Below are positions 1-9,431 of a stretch of DNA of 64,000 nt, piece by piece. Source of the stretch: Holzapfeliella floricola DSM 23037 = JCM 16512. Its GTDB lineage: Bacteria > Bacillota > Bacilli > Lactobacillales > Lactobacillaceae. The translations under genes and the position numbers were made by a program. The DNA is taken from NCBI RefSeq assembly GCF_001436605.1, contig NZ_AYZL01000020.1:186001-250000 (forward strand). Direction: 5' to 3'. Under the pieces are notes generated by a model. The model saw only the letters and a program-made list of their open reading frames with translations. It had not been told where the DNA came from and did not search any database. Within the stretch, counting starts at the first letter, position 1. Every line of letters starts with the position of its first letter.

Positions 1-58
1 GCTTGGTCAATTTACATTTGATTTCTTAACAGAGGTTGATCATGAAAATGACAATTAG
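1..58 (+). CDS. 3' end of probable ribosome biogenesis GTPase RbgA (partial)
   Basis: The window opens inside a reading frame that runs from base 2 to a TAG stop at 56-58 and ends in [18 protein letters not shown]. The LGxFTFD stretch resembles the C-terminal tail of RbgA/YlqF, and rbgA is the usual gene directly upstream of rnhB in Bacilli. The frame overlaps the rnhB start by 17 bases, which suggests translational coupling. Only 18 codons are visible, so the identity rests mainly on context. Confidence 0.45.
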   Translation, partial: LGQFTFDFLTEVDHENDN

Positions 59-803
59 CGAGATTAAAAAACTGCTGAAATCTAATGAAGTTGAACCAGC
101 AGTGCTAGAAGAGCTGGCACAGGATACTAGAAAGGGTGTGCAACAAGCACTAAAATCCTATCAAAATCGACTGTTAAAACAGCAGCAGCTCAAGCAAGCT
201 TTTGATAAGCGATTTAACTACGAAAGACAACTTTGGCAAGATAATGTGAAACAAGTAGCAGGTGTTGATGAGGTCGGAAGAGGGCCTCTTGCAGGACCTG
301 TTGTTTGTGCAGCTGTTATTTTGCCACATGACTTTAACGTAATTGAAGTCAATGACTCAAAGCAACTTAGCCTTGAAAAAAGAGAATCATTGTTTTATCA
401 AATTTTAGATCAAGCAATCGATGTCAGCGTTGGAATTAAAAGCGAACAAGTGATTGATGAGGTTAACATTTATCAAGCCACACGTTTGGCTATGAAAGAC
501 GCTGTCTTAAGCTTGAAGCAAGTACCAGATCATTTATTAGTTGATGCGATGGTTATTCCGGTGGATGTCCCACAAACCAAATTGATTAAAGGGGATGCAA
601 AAAGCAACTCAATTGCAGCGGCCAGTATTATAGCAAAAGTGATTCGTGATCGTTTGATGATAACTTATGATCAAGTTTATCCAGGATATGACTTTTCACA
701 CAACGCAGGATACGGTACTCAAAAACATCTTACAGGGTTAAAACGACTAGGTGCAACGCCTATTCATAGGAAAACCTTTTCGCCCGTCATGCAATATCTA
801 TAG
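42..803 (+). CDS. rnhB: ribonuclease HII
   Basis: RNase HII cuts the RNA strand of RNA-DNA hybrids and starts removal of single ribonucleotides misincorporated in DNA. The 253-residue protein has the usual Bacillus-type N-terminal extension, then the catalytic core: [16 protein letters not shown] with the first Asp-Glu pair near residue 75, NDSKQLS, an LLVDAM segment with the next Asp, and [12 protein letters not shown]. The ATG at 42 is chosen because AGAGG lies 6 bases upstream; an ATG at 48 is less well spaced. It follows a probable rbgA tail and precedes dprA by 32 bases in the same direction, so the genes are probably co-transcribed. Confidence 0.95.
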   Translation: MKMTISEIKKLLKSNEVEPAVLEELAQDTRKGVQQALKSYQNRLLKQQQLKQAFDKRFNYERQLWQDNVKQVAGVDEVGRGPLAGPVVCAAVILPHDFNVIEVNDSKQLSLEKRESLFYQILDQAIDVSVGIKSEQVIDEVNIYQATRLAMKDAVLSLKQVPDHLLVDAMVIPVDVPQTKLIKGDAKSNSIAAASIIAKVIRDRLMITYDQVYPGYDFSHNAGYGTQKHLTGLKRLGATPIHRKTFSPVMQYL

Positions 804-835
804 TTTGCGTATTTTAATAAATAGGAGGATTACAA

Positions 836-1687
836 ATGAATAAAACCTTATATTTATTAAAAATGCAGTTATCTAAAAAATTTACCTACAAACAAAATTT
901 ACTAGTAGCATCCCTACTTACCGAATGTGCATCTAAAACTGAGTTTGTCGAATTGCTCGACCAATCCTTAGAAATTCAATTGATTAAGCAAAAATTACTC
1001 AAAATTTTGTATTCAAGTGACCTAGATTATCAAGTAACACAGGTGCTTCGTTTTTGCGAAGTGATTAGTTTGCTTGATGAGGATTATCCCAATCAATTAG
1101 CAGAAGTGTATCATCCACCTGTACTGCTGTTTTTAAAAGGAGATAAACATCTTTTAAAAACAGCTATTACATCAATAGTTGGTGCTCGTTTTTCTTCGCA
1201 ATACAGCGAGGATTGCCTCACCCCAGTTATAGCTCATTTAGTCGAACAAAAGCAAACAACTTGTAGTGGTTTAGCTAAGGGAGTAGATGGATTTTGTCAT
1301 CGTCAAACCCTAGAGCTACACGGTAAGACAATTGCAGTGTTAGGACATGGATTGCGCCATTGCTATCCCAAGGCACATGAACCATTGCTTGATAAAATTA
1401 GCCAATCAGGATTACTTGTATCAGAATATTTACCTGATACACCACCTACAAGATTTCGCTTTCCAGAGCGTAATCGAATTATTGCAGGCCTTTGTCAAAA
1501 CATCATTGTATCTGAAGCTAGACAAAAAAGTGGCTCATTAATTACAGCTAATTTAGCGCTACAAGAAAATCGGAATGTTTATGCTATTCCGGGTCCTATT
1601 ACAAGCCAACTCTCACAAGGGACAAACGAGTTAATTGAAAGTGGTGCAACACCGTTATTATTTTCAAATATAGGCCAGCTTTGCTAA
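836..1687 (+). CDS. dprA: DNA-processing protein DprA
   Basis: DprA (Smf) binds incoming single-stranded DNA during natural transformation and loads RecA. The 283-residue protein shows the extended Rossmann fold: SIVGAR near residue 113, the SGLAKGVDGFCH phosphate-binding-like loop near 144-155, IAVLGHGL, SEYLPDTPP, FPERNRIIAGL and the late SGSLITANLAL. Length is normal for the family. A GGAGG site lies 8 bases before the ATG. It sits in the conserved rnhB-dprA-topA order. Presence of an intact dprA is compatible with competence, but no other com genes are in the window. Confidence 0.95.
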   Translation: MNKTLYLLKMQLSKKFTYKQNLLVASLLTECASKTEFVELLDQSLEIQLIKQKLLKILYSSDLDYQVTQVLRFCEVISLLDEDYPNQLAEVYHPPVLLFLKGDKHLLKTAITSIVGARFSSQYSEDCLTPVIAHLVEQKQTTCSGLAKGVDGFCHRQTLELHGKTIAVLGHGLRHCYPKAHEPLLDKISQSGLLVSEYLPDTPPTRFRFPERNRIIAGLCQNIIVSEARQKSGSLITANLALQENRNVYAIPGPITSQLSQGTNELIESGATPLLFSNIGQLC

Positions 1688-1706
1688 TGTTAGTATTAAA
1701 AATTAT

Positions 1707-1735
1707 TTGACATTCGGTTTTTTGTAGAATATGCT
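1707..1735 (+). promoter_or_regulatory. sigma-A type promoter for topA
   Basis: A perfect TTGACA -35 box (1707-1712) is followed after 17 bases by TATGCT (1730-1735). It lies in the only sizeable gap of the rnhB-hslU run, 40 bases ahead of topA, so topA-xerC-hslVU can be transcribed separately from dprA. No regulator site was recognised. Confidence 0.7.
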
Positions 1736-1774
1736 AGTTACGATTTTCACTGAACGCATAGGAAGGGGCTTATC

Positions 1775-3847
1775 ATGCCTAAGAAAAACTTAGTAATTGT
1801 TGAGTCACCAGCAAAAGCAAAGACGATTGAGAAGTATTTAGGTCGCAATTATAAAGTCATTGCCAGTCTGGGACATATTCGAGATTTACCAAAATCACAA
1901 ATGGGAATTGACGTCGACAATAATTATGAACCAAAGTATATTTCCATCAGAGGTAAAGGCGATACCATCAAGAAATTGAAGCAAGCTGCTTCAAAGGCTA
2001 CAAATATTTATCTGGCAGCCGATCCAGACCGTGAAGGGGAAGCTATTGCTTTTCACTTAGCTCATATTTTGAAACTAGACCCAACAGAAAAAAATCGTGT
2101 TGTTTTTAACGAGATTACAAAAGATGCGGTTAAAAATGCTTTTAAAGAACCTAGAGCAATTAATATGGACCTCGTGAACTCACAGCAAGCTCGTCGTATT
2201 CTGGATAGACTTGTAGGTTACTCAATTAGTCCAATCTTATGGCGTAAAGTCAAAAAAGGATTAAGTGCTGGACGAGTACAATCAATTGCTTTAAAACTTG
2301 TAATTGACCGTGAAAAGCAAATTCAAGAATTTAATCCTGAAGAGTATTGGAAAATTGAAGCAACATTTACTAAAGGAAAATCCAACTTTGATGCATCTTT
2401 TCAAGCTTTAGATAGCAAGAAAAAAGAATTATCAAATGAACAAAGTGTTCAAGAAATCTTGAAAAAAGTGAACAAAGAACAATTGTTCGATATCCAAGAA
2501 GTTGTTAAAAAAGAACGTAAAAGAAATCCGCAAGCCCCCTTTACAACTAGTGCTTTGCAACAAGAGGCTAACAAACGATTAAATTTCAAAACAAGAAAAA
2601 CAATGATGATTGCACAGCAATTGTACGAGGGTATTCATCTAGGAAAAAAAGAAGGAACAGTTGGGCTAATTACTTATATGAGAACTGATTCAACTCGTAT
2701 TTCAGCATTGGCAAAACAAGAAGCAGGTACGTTTATTCATGATGAATTTGGTGAAGAATACGCTTCTCATAATCCTAAAAAAGCCAAACAACAAGAAAAT
2801 AGTCAAGATGCTCACGAAGCTATTCGTCCGACATCAGTTATGCGTACGCCAGAAAGTCTAAAAGAAATACTTTCTCGTGATCAGTTTAGACTTTACCAAC
2901 TTATTTGGTCACGTTTTTTAGCTAGTCAAATGACACCAGCAGTTTTTGATACGGTTCGTGCTGATTTAACTCAAAATGGCGTTACTTTTAGAGCTAATGG
3001 GTCTCAAATGAAATTTGAAGGGTTTACCAAGGTCTATAAAACAGATACCGACAAGAAAAACACAAAGTTACCTGTTTTAAAAGAGGGACAGCAAGTTGAG
3101 CTAAGTGCAATTAACCCAAGTCAACATTTCACACAGCCACCTGCGAGGTATAGTGAAGCTACATTAGTTAAAGTTCTTGAAGAAAATGGGGTCGGTCGTC
3201 CATCAACTTATGCGCCAACAATTGATACCATCCAAAAACGGTACTATGTTAAATTAAATGGTCGTGCTTTTGAGCCAACCGAATTAGGTGAAATCGTTGA
3301 TGATTTAATTGAGACATTCTTTCCGGATATTGTAAATATTGATTTTACTGCGCAATTAGAATCCGATTTAGATGAAATTGCAGAGCAAAAAGAACAATGG
3401 ACAGGCGTAATTGATCGTTATTATCGACCATTTGAAAAAGAGCTGATTAACGCCGACGAAAAAATCGAAAAAATCCAAATTAAAGATGAGCCCGCAGGGT
3501 TTAATTGCGAAATTTGTGGTGCACCAATGGTAATTAAGATGGGACGATATGGGAAGTTTTATGCTTGCTTACGTTTCCCAGATTGTCGTAATACACAAGC
3601 AATTGTTAAAGAAATTGGGGTTCCTTGCCCAACTTGTGGCAAAGGACAAGTAATAGAGCGTAAATCAAAACGTAACCGTATTTTTTATGGTTGTTCACGG
3701 TACCCTGAATGTGAGTTTGTATCATGGGATAAACCATTAACTAGACTTTGCCCGGTAGATCAACACTTCCTAGTTGAAAAGAAAATTAAAGGTGGAACAC
3801 AAGTGGTTTGTCCAAATGGTGATTACGAAGAAGAAGCACAAAAATAA
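1775..3847 (+). CDS. topA: DNA topoisomerase I
   Basis: Type IA topoisomerase that relaxes negative supercoils behind replication and transcription forks. The 690-residue protein begins with the Toprim domain ([15 protein letters not shown] near residue 8; [12 protein letters not shown] near 83), has the active-site tyrosine in [12 protein letters not shown] near residue 310, and ends with C4 zinc-ribbon repeats. The first two ribbons have four cysteines each (CEIC...CLRFPDC; CPTC...CSRYPEC). The last one has only CPVD...C and has lost part of its metal site. The start follows AAGGGG. It is followed by xerC after 11 bases. There is no trmFO between topA and xerC, unlike in many Bacilli. Confidence 0.97.
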   Translation: MPKKNLVIVESPAKAKTIEKYLGRNYKVIASLGHIRDLPKSQMGIDVDNNYEPKYISIRGKGDTIKKLKQAASKATNIYLAADPDREGEAIAFHLAHILKLDPTEKNRVVFNEITKDAVKNAFKEPRAINMDLVNSQQARRILDRLVGYSISPILWRKVKKGLSAGRVQSIALKLVIDREKQIQEFNPEEYWKIEATFTKGKSNFDASFQALDSKKKELSNEQSVQEILKKVNKEQLFDIQEVVKKERKRNPQAPFTTSALQQEANKRLNFKTRKTMMIAQQLYEGIHLGKKEGTVGLITYMRTDSTRISALAKQEAGTFIHDEFGEEYASHNPKKAKQQENSQDAHEAIRPTSVMRTPESLKEILSRDQFRLYQLIWSRFLASQMTPAVFDTVRADLTQNGVTFRANGSQMKFEGFTKVYKTDTDKKNTKLPVLKEGQQVELSAINPSQHFTQPPARYSEATLVKVLEENGVGRPSTYAPTIDTIQKRYYVKLNGRAFEPTELGEIVDDLIETFFPDIVNIDFTAQLESDLDEIAEQKEQWTGVIDRYYRPFEKELINADEKIEKIQIKDEPAGFNCEICGAPMVIKMGRYGKFYACLRFPDCRNTQAIVKEIGVPCPTCGKGQVIERKSKRNRIFYGCSRYPECEFVSWDKPLTRLCPVDQHFLVEKKIKGGTQVVCPNGDYEEEAQK

Positions 3848-3858
3848 GAGGTTTTAAA

Positions 3859-4785
3859 ATGGATTGGTCAACAAGATACTTTAATTATTTAAGAAATGAA
3901 CGACATTACTCCGAACACACTATTGATGCCTACGAAGAAGATTTAAAGAACTTTACAACTTTTTTGGAGAACAATGGTGGATTTGAAGGATATGAATTTG
4001 TTCGATTACGCGATGCTGAGATTTTTCTGGCTGATATGTCTGATGCAGGTTACCAGCGAAAAACAATAGCTCGTCGTATCTCGTCGTTACGTTCGTTTTA
4101 TTATTATTTAATTCGCTATAAAGTTGTTGAGGCAAATCCATTTGAAACGATTACTTTACGATCAAATGAGAAAAAGCTGCCACGATTTTTTTACGAAAAT
4201 GAGATGGCAGTTTTATTTGATTCACTCGATACGACAACACAACTTGGACAGCGCAATACTGCTTTGATAGAATTATTTTATGCAACGGGAATGCGTGTCA
4301 GTGAAGTGAGTGAACTAACTACGTCACAAATTGATTTTGATATGCGTGTTATTTTAGTTCATGGGAAAGGTAATAAAGATCGTTATGTCCCGTTTGGATT
4401 TCATGCTAAAAAAGCCTTGGAAGATTACTTTCACGAAGCAAGAAAAGATTTGATGACAAAATATCATCAAACACATTCTTATGTTTTTGTTAATCAATAC
4501 GGTAAGAAATTGACATCTCGCGGGATAAGATATATCCTATCAGGGCTAATTAATAAATCAGCACTGACTTCTGATATGCATCCCCATATGTTAAGACATA
4601 CTTTCGCGACGCATTTATTAAACCATGGTGCAGATCTTAGAACAGTTCAAGAGTTACTTGGACATGCATCACTGTCGACAACGCAAATTTACACGCATGT
4701 CACAATGGATCATTTACAACAAGATTATCAGAAGTTTTTCCAAAGAAATAAAGCAAAGGATGGTGCATCTAATGACAACAATTAG
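3859..4785 (+). CDS. xerC: tyrosine recombinase XerC (chromosome dimer resolution)
   Basis: Housekeeping XerC/CodV, which acts with XerD at dif to resolve chromosome dimers. The 308-residue protein has an N-terminal SAM-like core-binding domain and the catalytic domain with Arg in GMRVSEVSEL, HMLRH (His-x-x-Arg), LLGHASLSTTQIY (His and nucleophilic Tyr). Its place between topA and hslV is the standard locus. The 3' end overlaps the start of hslV by 14 bases, so the two are translationally coupled. A second, divergent tyrosine recombinase lies at 40.9 kb and belongs to an accessory element. Confidence 0.95.
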   Translation: MDWSTRYFNYLRNERHYSEHTIDAYEEDLKNFTTFLENNGGFEGYEFVRLRDAEIFLADMSDAGYQRKTIARRISSLRSFYYYLIRYKVVEANPFETITLRSNEKKLPRFFYENEMAVLFDSLDTTTQLGQRNTALIELFYATGMRVSEVSELTTSQIDFDMRVILVHGKGNKDRYVPFGFHAKKALEDYFHEARKDLMTKYHQTHSYVFVNQYGKKLTSRGIRYILSGLINKSALTSDMHPHMLRHTFATHLLNHGADLRTVQELLGHASLSTTQIYTHVTMDHLQQDYQKFFQRNKAKDGASNDNN

Positions 4786-5296
4786 TGCCGTAAAACATAA
4801 TAACAAAACTGCGATTGCAGGCGATGGGCAAATTACAATGGGTGAAAAATTCATCACCAAAAAATCAGCTCACAAAATCAGACGTATCTACAACGACCAA
4901 GTGGTTGTTGGATTTGCGGGTGGTGTTGCTGATGCCATTACATTACAAGACTGGCTAGAAAAGAAACTTGAAAGTTTTGGTGGCGATTTAAAACGTGCCG
5001 CTGTTGAACTAGCTCAAGATTGGCGCAAAGATCCAACCTTACAAAAACTAGAAGCTTTATTAATTGCCTTTGATCAAAACGATTTATTGATGATTTCAGG
5101 TAATGGTGAAGTGATTGAACCTGATGAGGCCGTAGTGGCTATTGGTTCAGGTGGCAACTTTGCACAAGCAGCAGCAGTCGCAATGACTCGTCACAGCAGT
5201 GAAATGACAGCTGAAGAAATTGCAAAAGAAGCCATCAACATCGCAGCAGATATTGATGTTTATACAAACCACAATATTTTGACAGATAGTCTATAG
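4772..5296 (+). CDS. hslV: ATP-dependent protease subunit HslV (ClpQ)
   Basis: Peptidase subunit of the HslUV two-component protease. The mature 173-residue protein begins TTISAVK, so removal of Met exposes the N-terminal catalytic threonine, followed by the typical AIAGDGQ and the GSGGNFAQAAA motif. The ATG at 4772 is used because it gives exactly this N-terminus; an upstream in-frame extension would block the active site and lies within xerC. The Bacillus subtilis orthologue uses Ser instead of Thr. hslU follows after 13 bases. Confidence 0.95.
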   Translation: MTTISAVKHNNKTAIAGDGQITMGEKFITKKSAHKIRRIYNDQVVVGFAGGVADAITLQDWLEKKLESFGGDLKRAAVELAQDWRKDPTLQKLEALLIAFDQNDLLMISGNGEVIEPDEAVVAIGSGGNFAQAAAVAMTRHSSEMTAEEIAKEAINIAADIDVYTNHNILTDSL

Positions 5297-5309
5297 GAGA
5301 GATTGCTAA

Positions 5310-6719
5310 ATGACAGTTCAAACACCCAAAAAAATAGTTTCTATTTTAGATAATTATGTAATTGGACAAGACTCAGCAAAACGTGCAATCAGCATTGCAC
5401 TATACAACCGTTATCGTCGTATGCAACTTGACGGTGAATTGCAACAAGAAATAACCCCTAAAAACCTACTAATGGCAGGACCAACAGGGGTTGGTAAAAC
5501 TGAAATTGCACGTCGTTTAGCCAAGATAGTAGAAGCACCTTTCATTAAAGTTGAAGCAACAAAATTTACTGAAGTTGGTTACGTTGGTCGCGATGTTGAA
5601 TCAATGGTACGTGATTTAGTTGAAAATGCAGTTCAAATGGAAGAAAAAAAGCAATTAGAGTCTGTTCGTGCTCAAGCACTTAAAGAAGCTGATAAAATGT
5701 TGGTTAAAGCGCTTGCACCAGGTAAGAAAAAAGAAAAAAATAACCAAATGAATATGCAAGATTTATTCGGTATGTTTAATGGTAGTGGCGAAATGCCAAA
5801 CTTCAATCAAGAAGATGATGAAAATCAAGAAGAAGTAGATGATACAACACGTAACAAGAGATTGTCTTTAAAAGAAAAACTTGATCAAGGACTACTTGAA
5901 CATGATAATGTCACAATCAAATTGGACGAGCAAAAGAAAGTTAATCCAATGAATGATATGATGGGGCAAATGGGTATGGATATGAGTGACATGATGAGCT
6001 CACTTCGTCCTCAAAAGAAAATCAAACGCACACTTCAAGTTAAAGAAGCACGTGAATTACTGATTCAAGAACAAGCAAAAAAATTAGTAGATTATGATTC
6101 AATCTATCAACGTGCTATTGAACGTACACAAGAAAACGGAATTATCTTTATTGATGAAATTGATAAAGTAACTTCAGGCCAAAAGAAACAATCTGGTGAG
6201 GTTTCTCGTGAAGGTGTTCAACGTGATATTTTACCTATCGTCGAAGGAAATACTGTTAATACAAAGTATGGTCCAGTAAGCACAAATCATGTATTGTTCA
6301 TTGCAGCAGGTGCATTTGCTGAATCAAAACCAAGTGACTTGATTCCTGAGTTACAGGGACGTTTTCCAATTCGTGTTGAACTTAATGCTTTAACACGTGA
6401 AGATTTCGTCAAAATTTTAAAAGATCCATCTAATTCATTAATCAAGCAGTACACAGCTTTGCTGAATGCAGATGGTATTAAGTTATCATTTACAAAAGAA
6501 GCTATTGAAAAAATTGCCGAAATTGCCTATGATGTTAATCAGGGAACAGATAATATTGGCGCTAGAAGATTGGCAACTATTCTTGAAAAGCTTCTAGAAG
6601 AACTATTATTTGAAGGTCCAGATATGCAGATGGGTGATATTCAAATTACGCAGGCATATGTTGAAAATAAATTAGCGGATATCTTAACTAACAAAGATTT
6701 AACTAAATTTATTTTATAA
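5310..6719 (+). CDS. hslU: ATP-dependent protease ATPase subunit HslU (ClpY)
   Basis: AAA+ unfoldase that feeds substrates to HslV. The 469 residues show Walker A GPTGVGKTEIARRLAK near residue 55, the long Met- and charge-rich intermediate (I) domain at roughly 110-240, Walker B IIFIDEIDKV, and the C-terminal LEKLLEELLFEGP region ending in LTKFIL, the tail that inserts into HslV. Length is normal. It closes the operon; a bidirectional terminator follows at once. codY, the usual next gene in Bacillus, is not here. Confidence 0.96.
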   Translation: MTVQTPKKIVSILDNYVIGQDSAKRAISIALYNRYRRMQLDGELQQEITPKNLLMAGPTGVGKTEIARRLAKIVEAPFIKVEATKFTEVGYVGRDVESMVRDLVENAVQMEEKKQLESVRAQALKEADKMLVKALAPGKKKEKNNQMNMQDLFGMFNGSGEMPNFNQEDDENQEEVDDTTRNKRLSLKEKLDQGLLEHDNVTIKLDEQKKVNPMNDMMGQMGMDMSDMMSSLRPQKKIKRTLQVKEARELLIQEQAKKLVDYDSIYQRAIERTQENGIIFIDEIDKVTSGQKKQSGEVSREGVQRDILPIVEGNTVNTKYGPVSTNHVLFIAAGAFAESKPSDLIPELQGRFPIRVELNALTREDFVKILKDPSNSLIKQYTALLNADGIKLSFTKEAIEKIAEIAYDVNQGTDNIGARRLATILEKLLEELLFEGPDMQMGDIQITQAYVENKLADILTNKDLTKFIL

Positions 6720-6750
6720 AAAAAACTAGGATATTTATCCTAGTTTTTTA
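6718..6750. terminator. bidirectional terminator between hslU and plsY
   Basis: An inverted repeat AAACTAGGATA / TATCCTAGTTT with a run of A on the left and T on the right forms a strong hairpin. It ends the rightward hslU transcript and the leftward plsY transcript. Confidence 0.85.
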
Positions 6751-7359
6751 TTTGTGACTTTTTTTAGCGTTGATTTTATACCGAAGACCAAAGTGAAGTG
6801 GTTCTTCAGTACCGTTTAGCAATCGTTGAATGTTTGCTTTATGTCGATAAATGACAAAAACCGTAATTAAAGCTGCAATTGTTGCTAAAAGCCAATCATG
6901 GAATAAGAGCGCTTCTAGTGTAAATAGCGGGAAAGAAATGATACTAGTTAAGGAAACTGTACTGGTTAGCCATAAGATAATCGTAAAAATAATAGCTGAC
7001 AGCACGAAGAAATGCCAATCATAAGCTAAGGAAATGCCCGCACTGGTAGCAACTGCTTTTCCACCTTTAAATTTAAGAAAAATAGGAAAACAGTGTCCAA
7101 TTACAGCTATTACGCCAAATAATAATACAAAAAAATGCGTATTTTGATAGAATAAGACAGGAAGCAATCCAGCTAAAGTTCCTTTTAAAATATCAATCAC
7201 TAATACAACGGTACCTGGGATAAACCCTAGAACACGATAAGTATTAGTGGTCCCGGTATTACCACTTCCATAATCACGGATATCTTTTTGAAAAAAGACT
7301 TTTCCAATCATGACACCTGTTGGAAATGAACCGATGATATAGGCCAACAGACCTAACAA
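6748..7359 (-). CDS. plsY: glycerol-3-phosphate acyltransferase PlsY
   Basis: Integral membrane enzyme that transfers an acyl group from acyl-phosphate to glycerol-3-phosphate, the first step of phospholipid synthesis. The protein has the PlsY motifs GSFPTG near the N-terminus, GSGNTGTTNTYRVLG, GHCFPIFLKFKGGKAVATSAG, and about five membrane spans. Length (about 203 residues) is normal. The TTG at 7359 is the first standard start in frame but sits 25 bases from the only good Shine-Dalgarno (GGGAGG at about 7385-7390). An ATT codon at 7374, ten bases from that site, would give the usual five-residue longer N-terminus, so a rare ATT start is possible. It is divergent from parE. Confidence 0.93.
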   Translation of the reverse strand: MLGLLAYIIGSFPTGVMIGKVFFQKDIRDYGSGNTGTTNTYRVLGFIPGTVVLVIDILKGTLAGLLPVLFYQNTHFFVLLFGVIAVIGHCFPIFLKFKGGKAVATSAGISLAYDWHFFVLSAIIFTIILWLTSTVSLTSIISFPLFTLEALLFHDWLLATIAALITVFVIYRHKANIQRLLNGTEEPLHFGLRYKINAKKSHK

Positions 7360-7468
7360 TAAAATGTTTAAAATAACAAATGGACCTCCCTAAATTGGTA
7401 TACTTAACATTTTACACGATTTTAGAGAAGACATAAATTAGAAATTGACAAAACGGAGGAATCATAAC

Positions 7469-9403
7469 TTGACTAAACAATATGACGATTCATCAATACA
7501 GATACTTCAAGGGCTTGAAGCTGTTCGTAAAAGGCCTGGTATGTACATAGGATCGACTGACTCTAAGGGGCTGCATCACTTAGCTTATGAAATTATTGAT
7601 AATGCAATCGATGAAGCTTTAGCTGGGTATGGCAATAACATTAATATCAGCATTAATGCAGATGGTAGTTTAAGTGTGGCAGACTTTGGTCGTGGAATGC
7701 CAACTGGAATGCACGCTAGTGGTAAACCAACGATTGAGGTTATTTTAACGGTTTTACATGCTGGTGGTAAATTCACCCAAAACAATTATAAAACATCGGG
7801 TGGACTTCACGGAGTGGGTTCATCTGTTGTTAATGCACTATCTTCTTATATGGAAGTCGAAGTTGTCCGTGACAATACACTTTACACGGAACGTTTTGAA
7901 GATGGTGGCCATCCAACCGCTGAAGGATTACAAAATAAAGGCCATACTTCAAGAAATACCGGAACGACTATTACATTTAAACCTGATAAAAGCATTTTTC
8001 AAACGACTAAGTTCAACTTTAACACATTAAAAGAGCGTTTACGCGAATCGGCTTTTTTACTTAAAGGGCTTGAAATTACATTGACTGACCACTTAGGTGA
8101 TAATGAACCTGTTTCATTTCACTTTGAAGATGGGATTAAATCATTTGTCTCTTATTTAAATGAAGAAAAAACAACAATGGGCGATATCTTTTATTTTGAA
8201 GGAACTAAAAATGATATTGAAATTGAGTTTGCTGGTCAATATAACGATGGGTACTCAGAAAACTTATTGTCTTTTGTAAATAATGTAAGGACTGTTGACG
8301 GCGGGACCCATGAAGGTGGTGCTCGCTCGGGATTTACCAAGGCATTTAATGATTATGCGAGAAAAGTTGGGCTTTTGAAAGAAAAAGACAAAAATTTAGA
8401 GGGATCTGATTGTCGTGAAGGATTAAGTGCAGTTGTTTCTGTCCGCATCCCTGAAGAATTGCTGCAATTTGAGGGGCAAACTAAAGGCAAACTTGGAACT
8501 TCACAAGCACGAGGTGCTGTTGATGCCTTGGTGTATGAACAATTATCTTTTTACTTAATGGAAAATGGTGATTTTGCACAAGAATTAGTTAAAAAAGCAA
8601 TACGTGCCAGGGATGCACGTATTGCAGCTAGAAAAGCACGTAATGACTCAAGAAATGGCAAAAAGCGCAAGAAAAATGATGGTCTATTATCTGGTAAACT
8701 AACTCCTGCACAATCACGTAATGCCAAGAAAAATGAATTGTACTTAGTTGAGGGGGATTCCGCTGGTGGATCTGCTAAACAAGGACGCGATCGTAGGTTC
8801 CAAGCAATCTTGCCGCTTAGAGGTAAGGTATTGAATACTCAAAAAGCTAAGTTACAAGATATCTTCAAAAATGAAGAAATTAACACTATGATTTATACTA
8901 TTGGTGCTGGAATCGGTGCTGATTTTAATTTAGATGATGCACATTACGACAAAGTTATTATCATGACCGATGCCGATACCGATGGTGCTCATATTCAAGT
9001 ACTGCTCCTTACTTTCTTTTATCGTTATATGAGACCACTAATTGAAGCAGGTAAAGTGTACATTGCTTTACCACCGCTTTATAAAGTACAAAAGAAATCA
9101 GCTATTGATTATGCGTGGACGGATGAAGAGTTAGACAAGTTAGTTAAAAAACATGGAAAAAATTATCAACTACAACGATTTAAAGGGCTTGGCGAAATGA
9201 ATGCTGACCAACTATGGGAAACAACAATGGACCCAAGTAGTCGAACACTTATTCGTGTTAAGATGGACGATGCAGCCATTGCCGAAAAACGTGTAACCAC
9301 TTTGATGGGTGATAAAGTAAGCGCTAGAAGAGCTTGGATTGAACAAAATGTGAAGTTCACGCTAGAAGAAGAAGGGTCAATCTTAGAAACCACTAGAGAC
9401 TAG
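7469..9403 (+). CDS. parE: DNA topoisomerase IV subunit B
   Basis: ATPase subunit of topoisomerase IV, which decatenates daughter chromosomes. The 644-residue protein has the GHKL ATPase domain (ILQGLEAVRKRPGMYIGS, EIIDNAIDEA, DFGRGMP, GLHGVGSSVVNAL), the transducer domain, and the Toprim domain (LVEGDSAGGSAKQGRDR, DADTDGAH). The TTG start at 7469 follows GGAGG by 9 bases. Pairing with the next gene and location beside plsY identify it as ParE rather than GyrB. Confidence 0.95.
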   Translation: MTKQYDDSSIQILQGLEAVRKRPGMYIGSTDSKGLHHLAYEIIDNAIDEALAGYGNNINISINADGSLSVADFGRGMPTGMHASGKPTIEVILTVLHAGGKFTQNNYKTSGGLHGVGSSVVNALSSYMEVEVVRDNTLYTERFEDGGHPTAEGLQNKGHTSRNTGTTITFKPDKSIFQTTKFNFNTLKERLRESAFLLKGLEITLTDHLGDNEPVSFHFEDGIKSFVSYLNEEKTTMGDIFYFEGTKNDIEIEFAGQYNDGYSENLLSFVNNVRTVDGGTHEGGARSGFTKAFNDYARKVGLLKEKDKNLEGSDCREGLSAVVSVRIPEELLQFEGQTKGKLGTSQARGAVDALVYEQLSFYLMENGDFAQELVKKAIRARDARIAARKARNDSRNGKKRKKNDGLLSGKLTPAQSRNAKKNELYLVEGDSAGGSAKQGRDRRFQAILPLRGKVLNTQKAKLQDIFKNEEINTMIYTIGAGIGADFNLDDAHYDKVIIMTDADTDGAHIQVLLLTFFYRYMRPLIEAGKVYIALPPLYKVQKKSAIDYAWTDEELDKLVKKHGKNYQLQRFKGLGEMNADQLWETTMDPSSRTLIRVKMDDAAIAEKRVTTLMGDKVSARRAWIEQNVKFTLEEEGSILETTRD

Positions 9404-9431
9404 GGTAAGTTGAAAGGACGAATGTTTAATC

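Noticed and set aside
8000..9400. Leftward open frames within parE
   Set aside because: They are antisense shadows of parE with no ribosome sites; all parE motifs are continuous.
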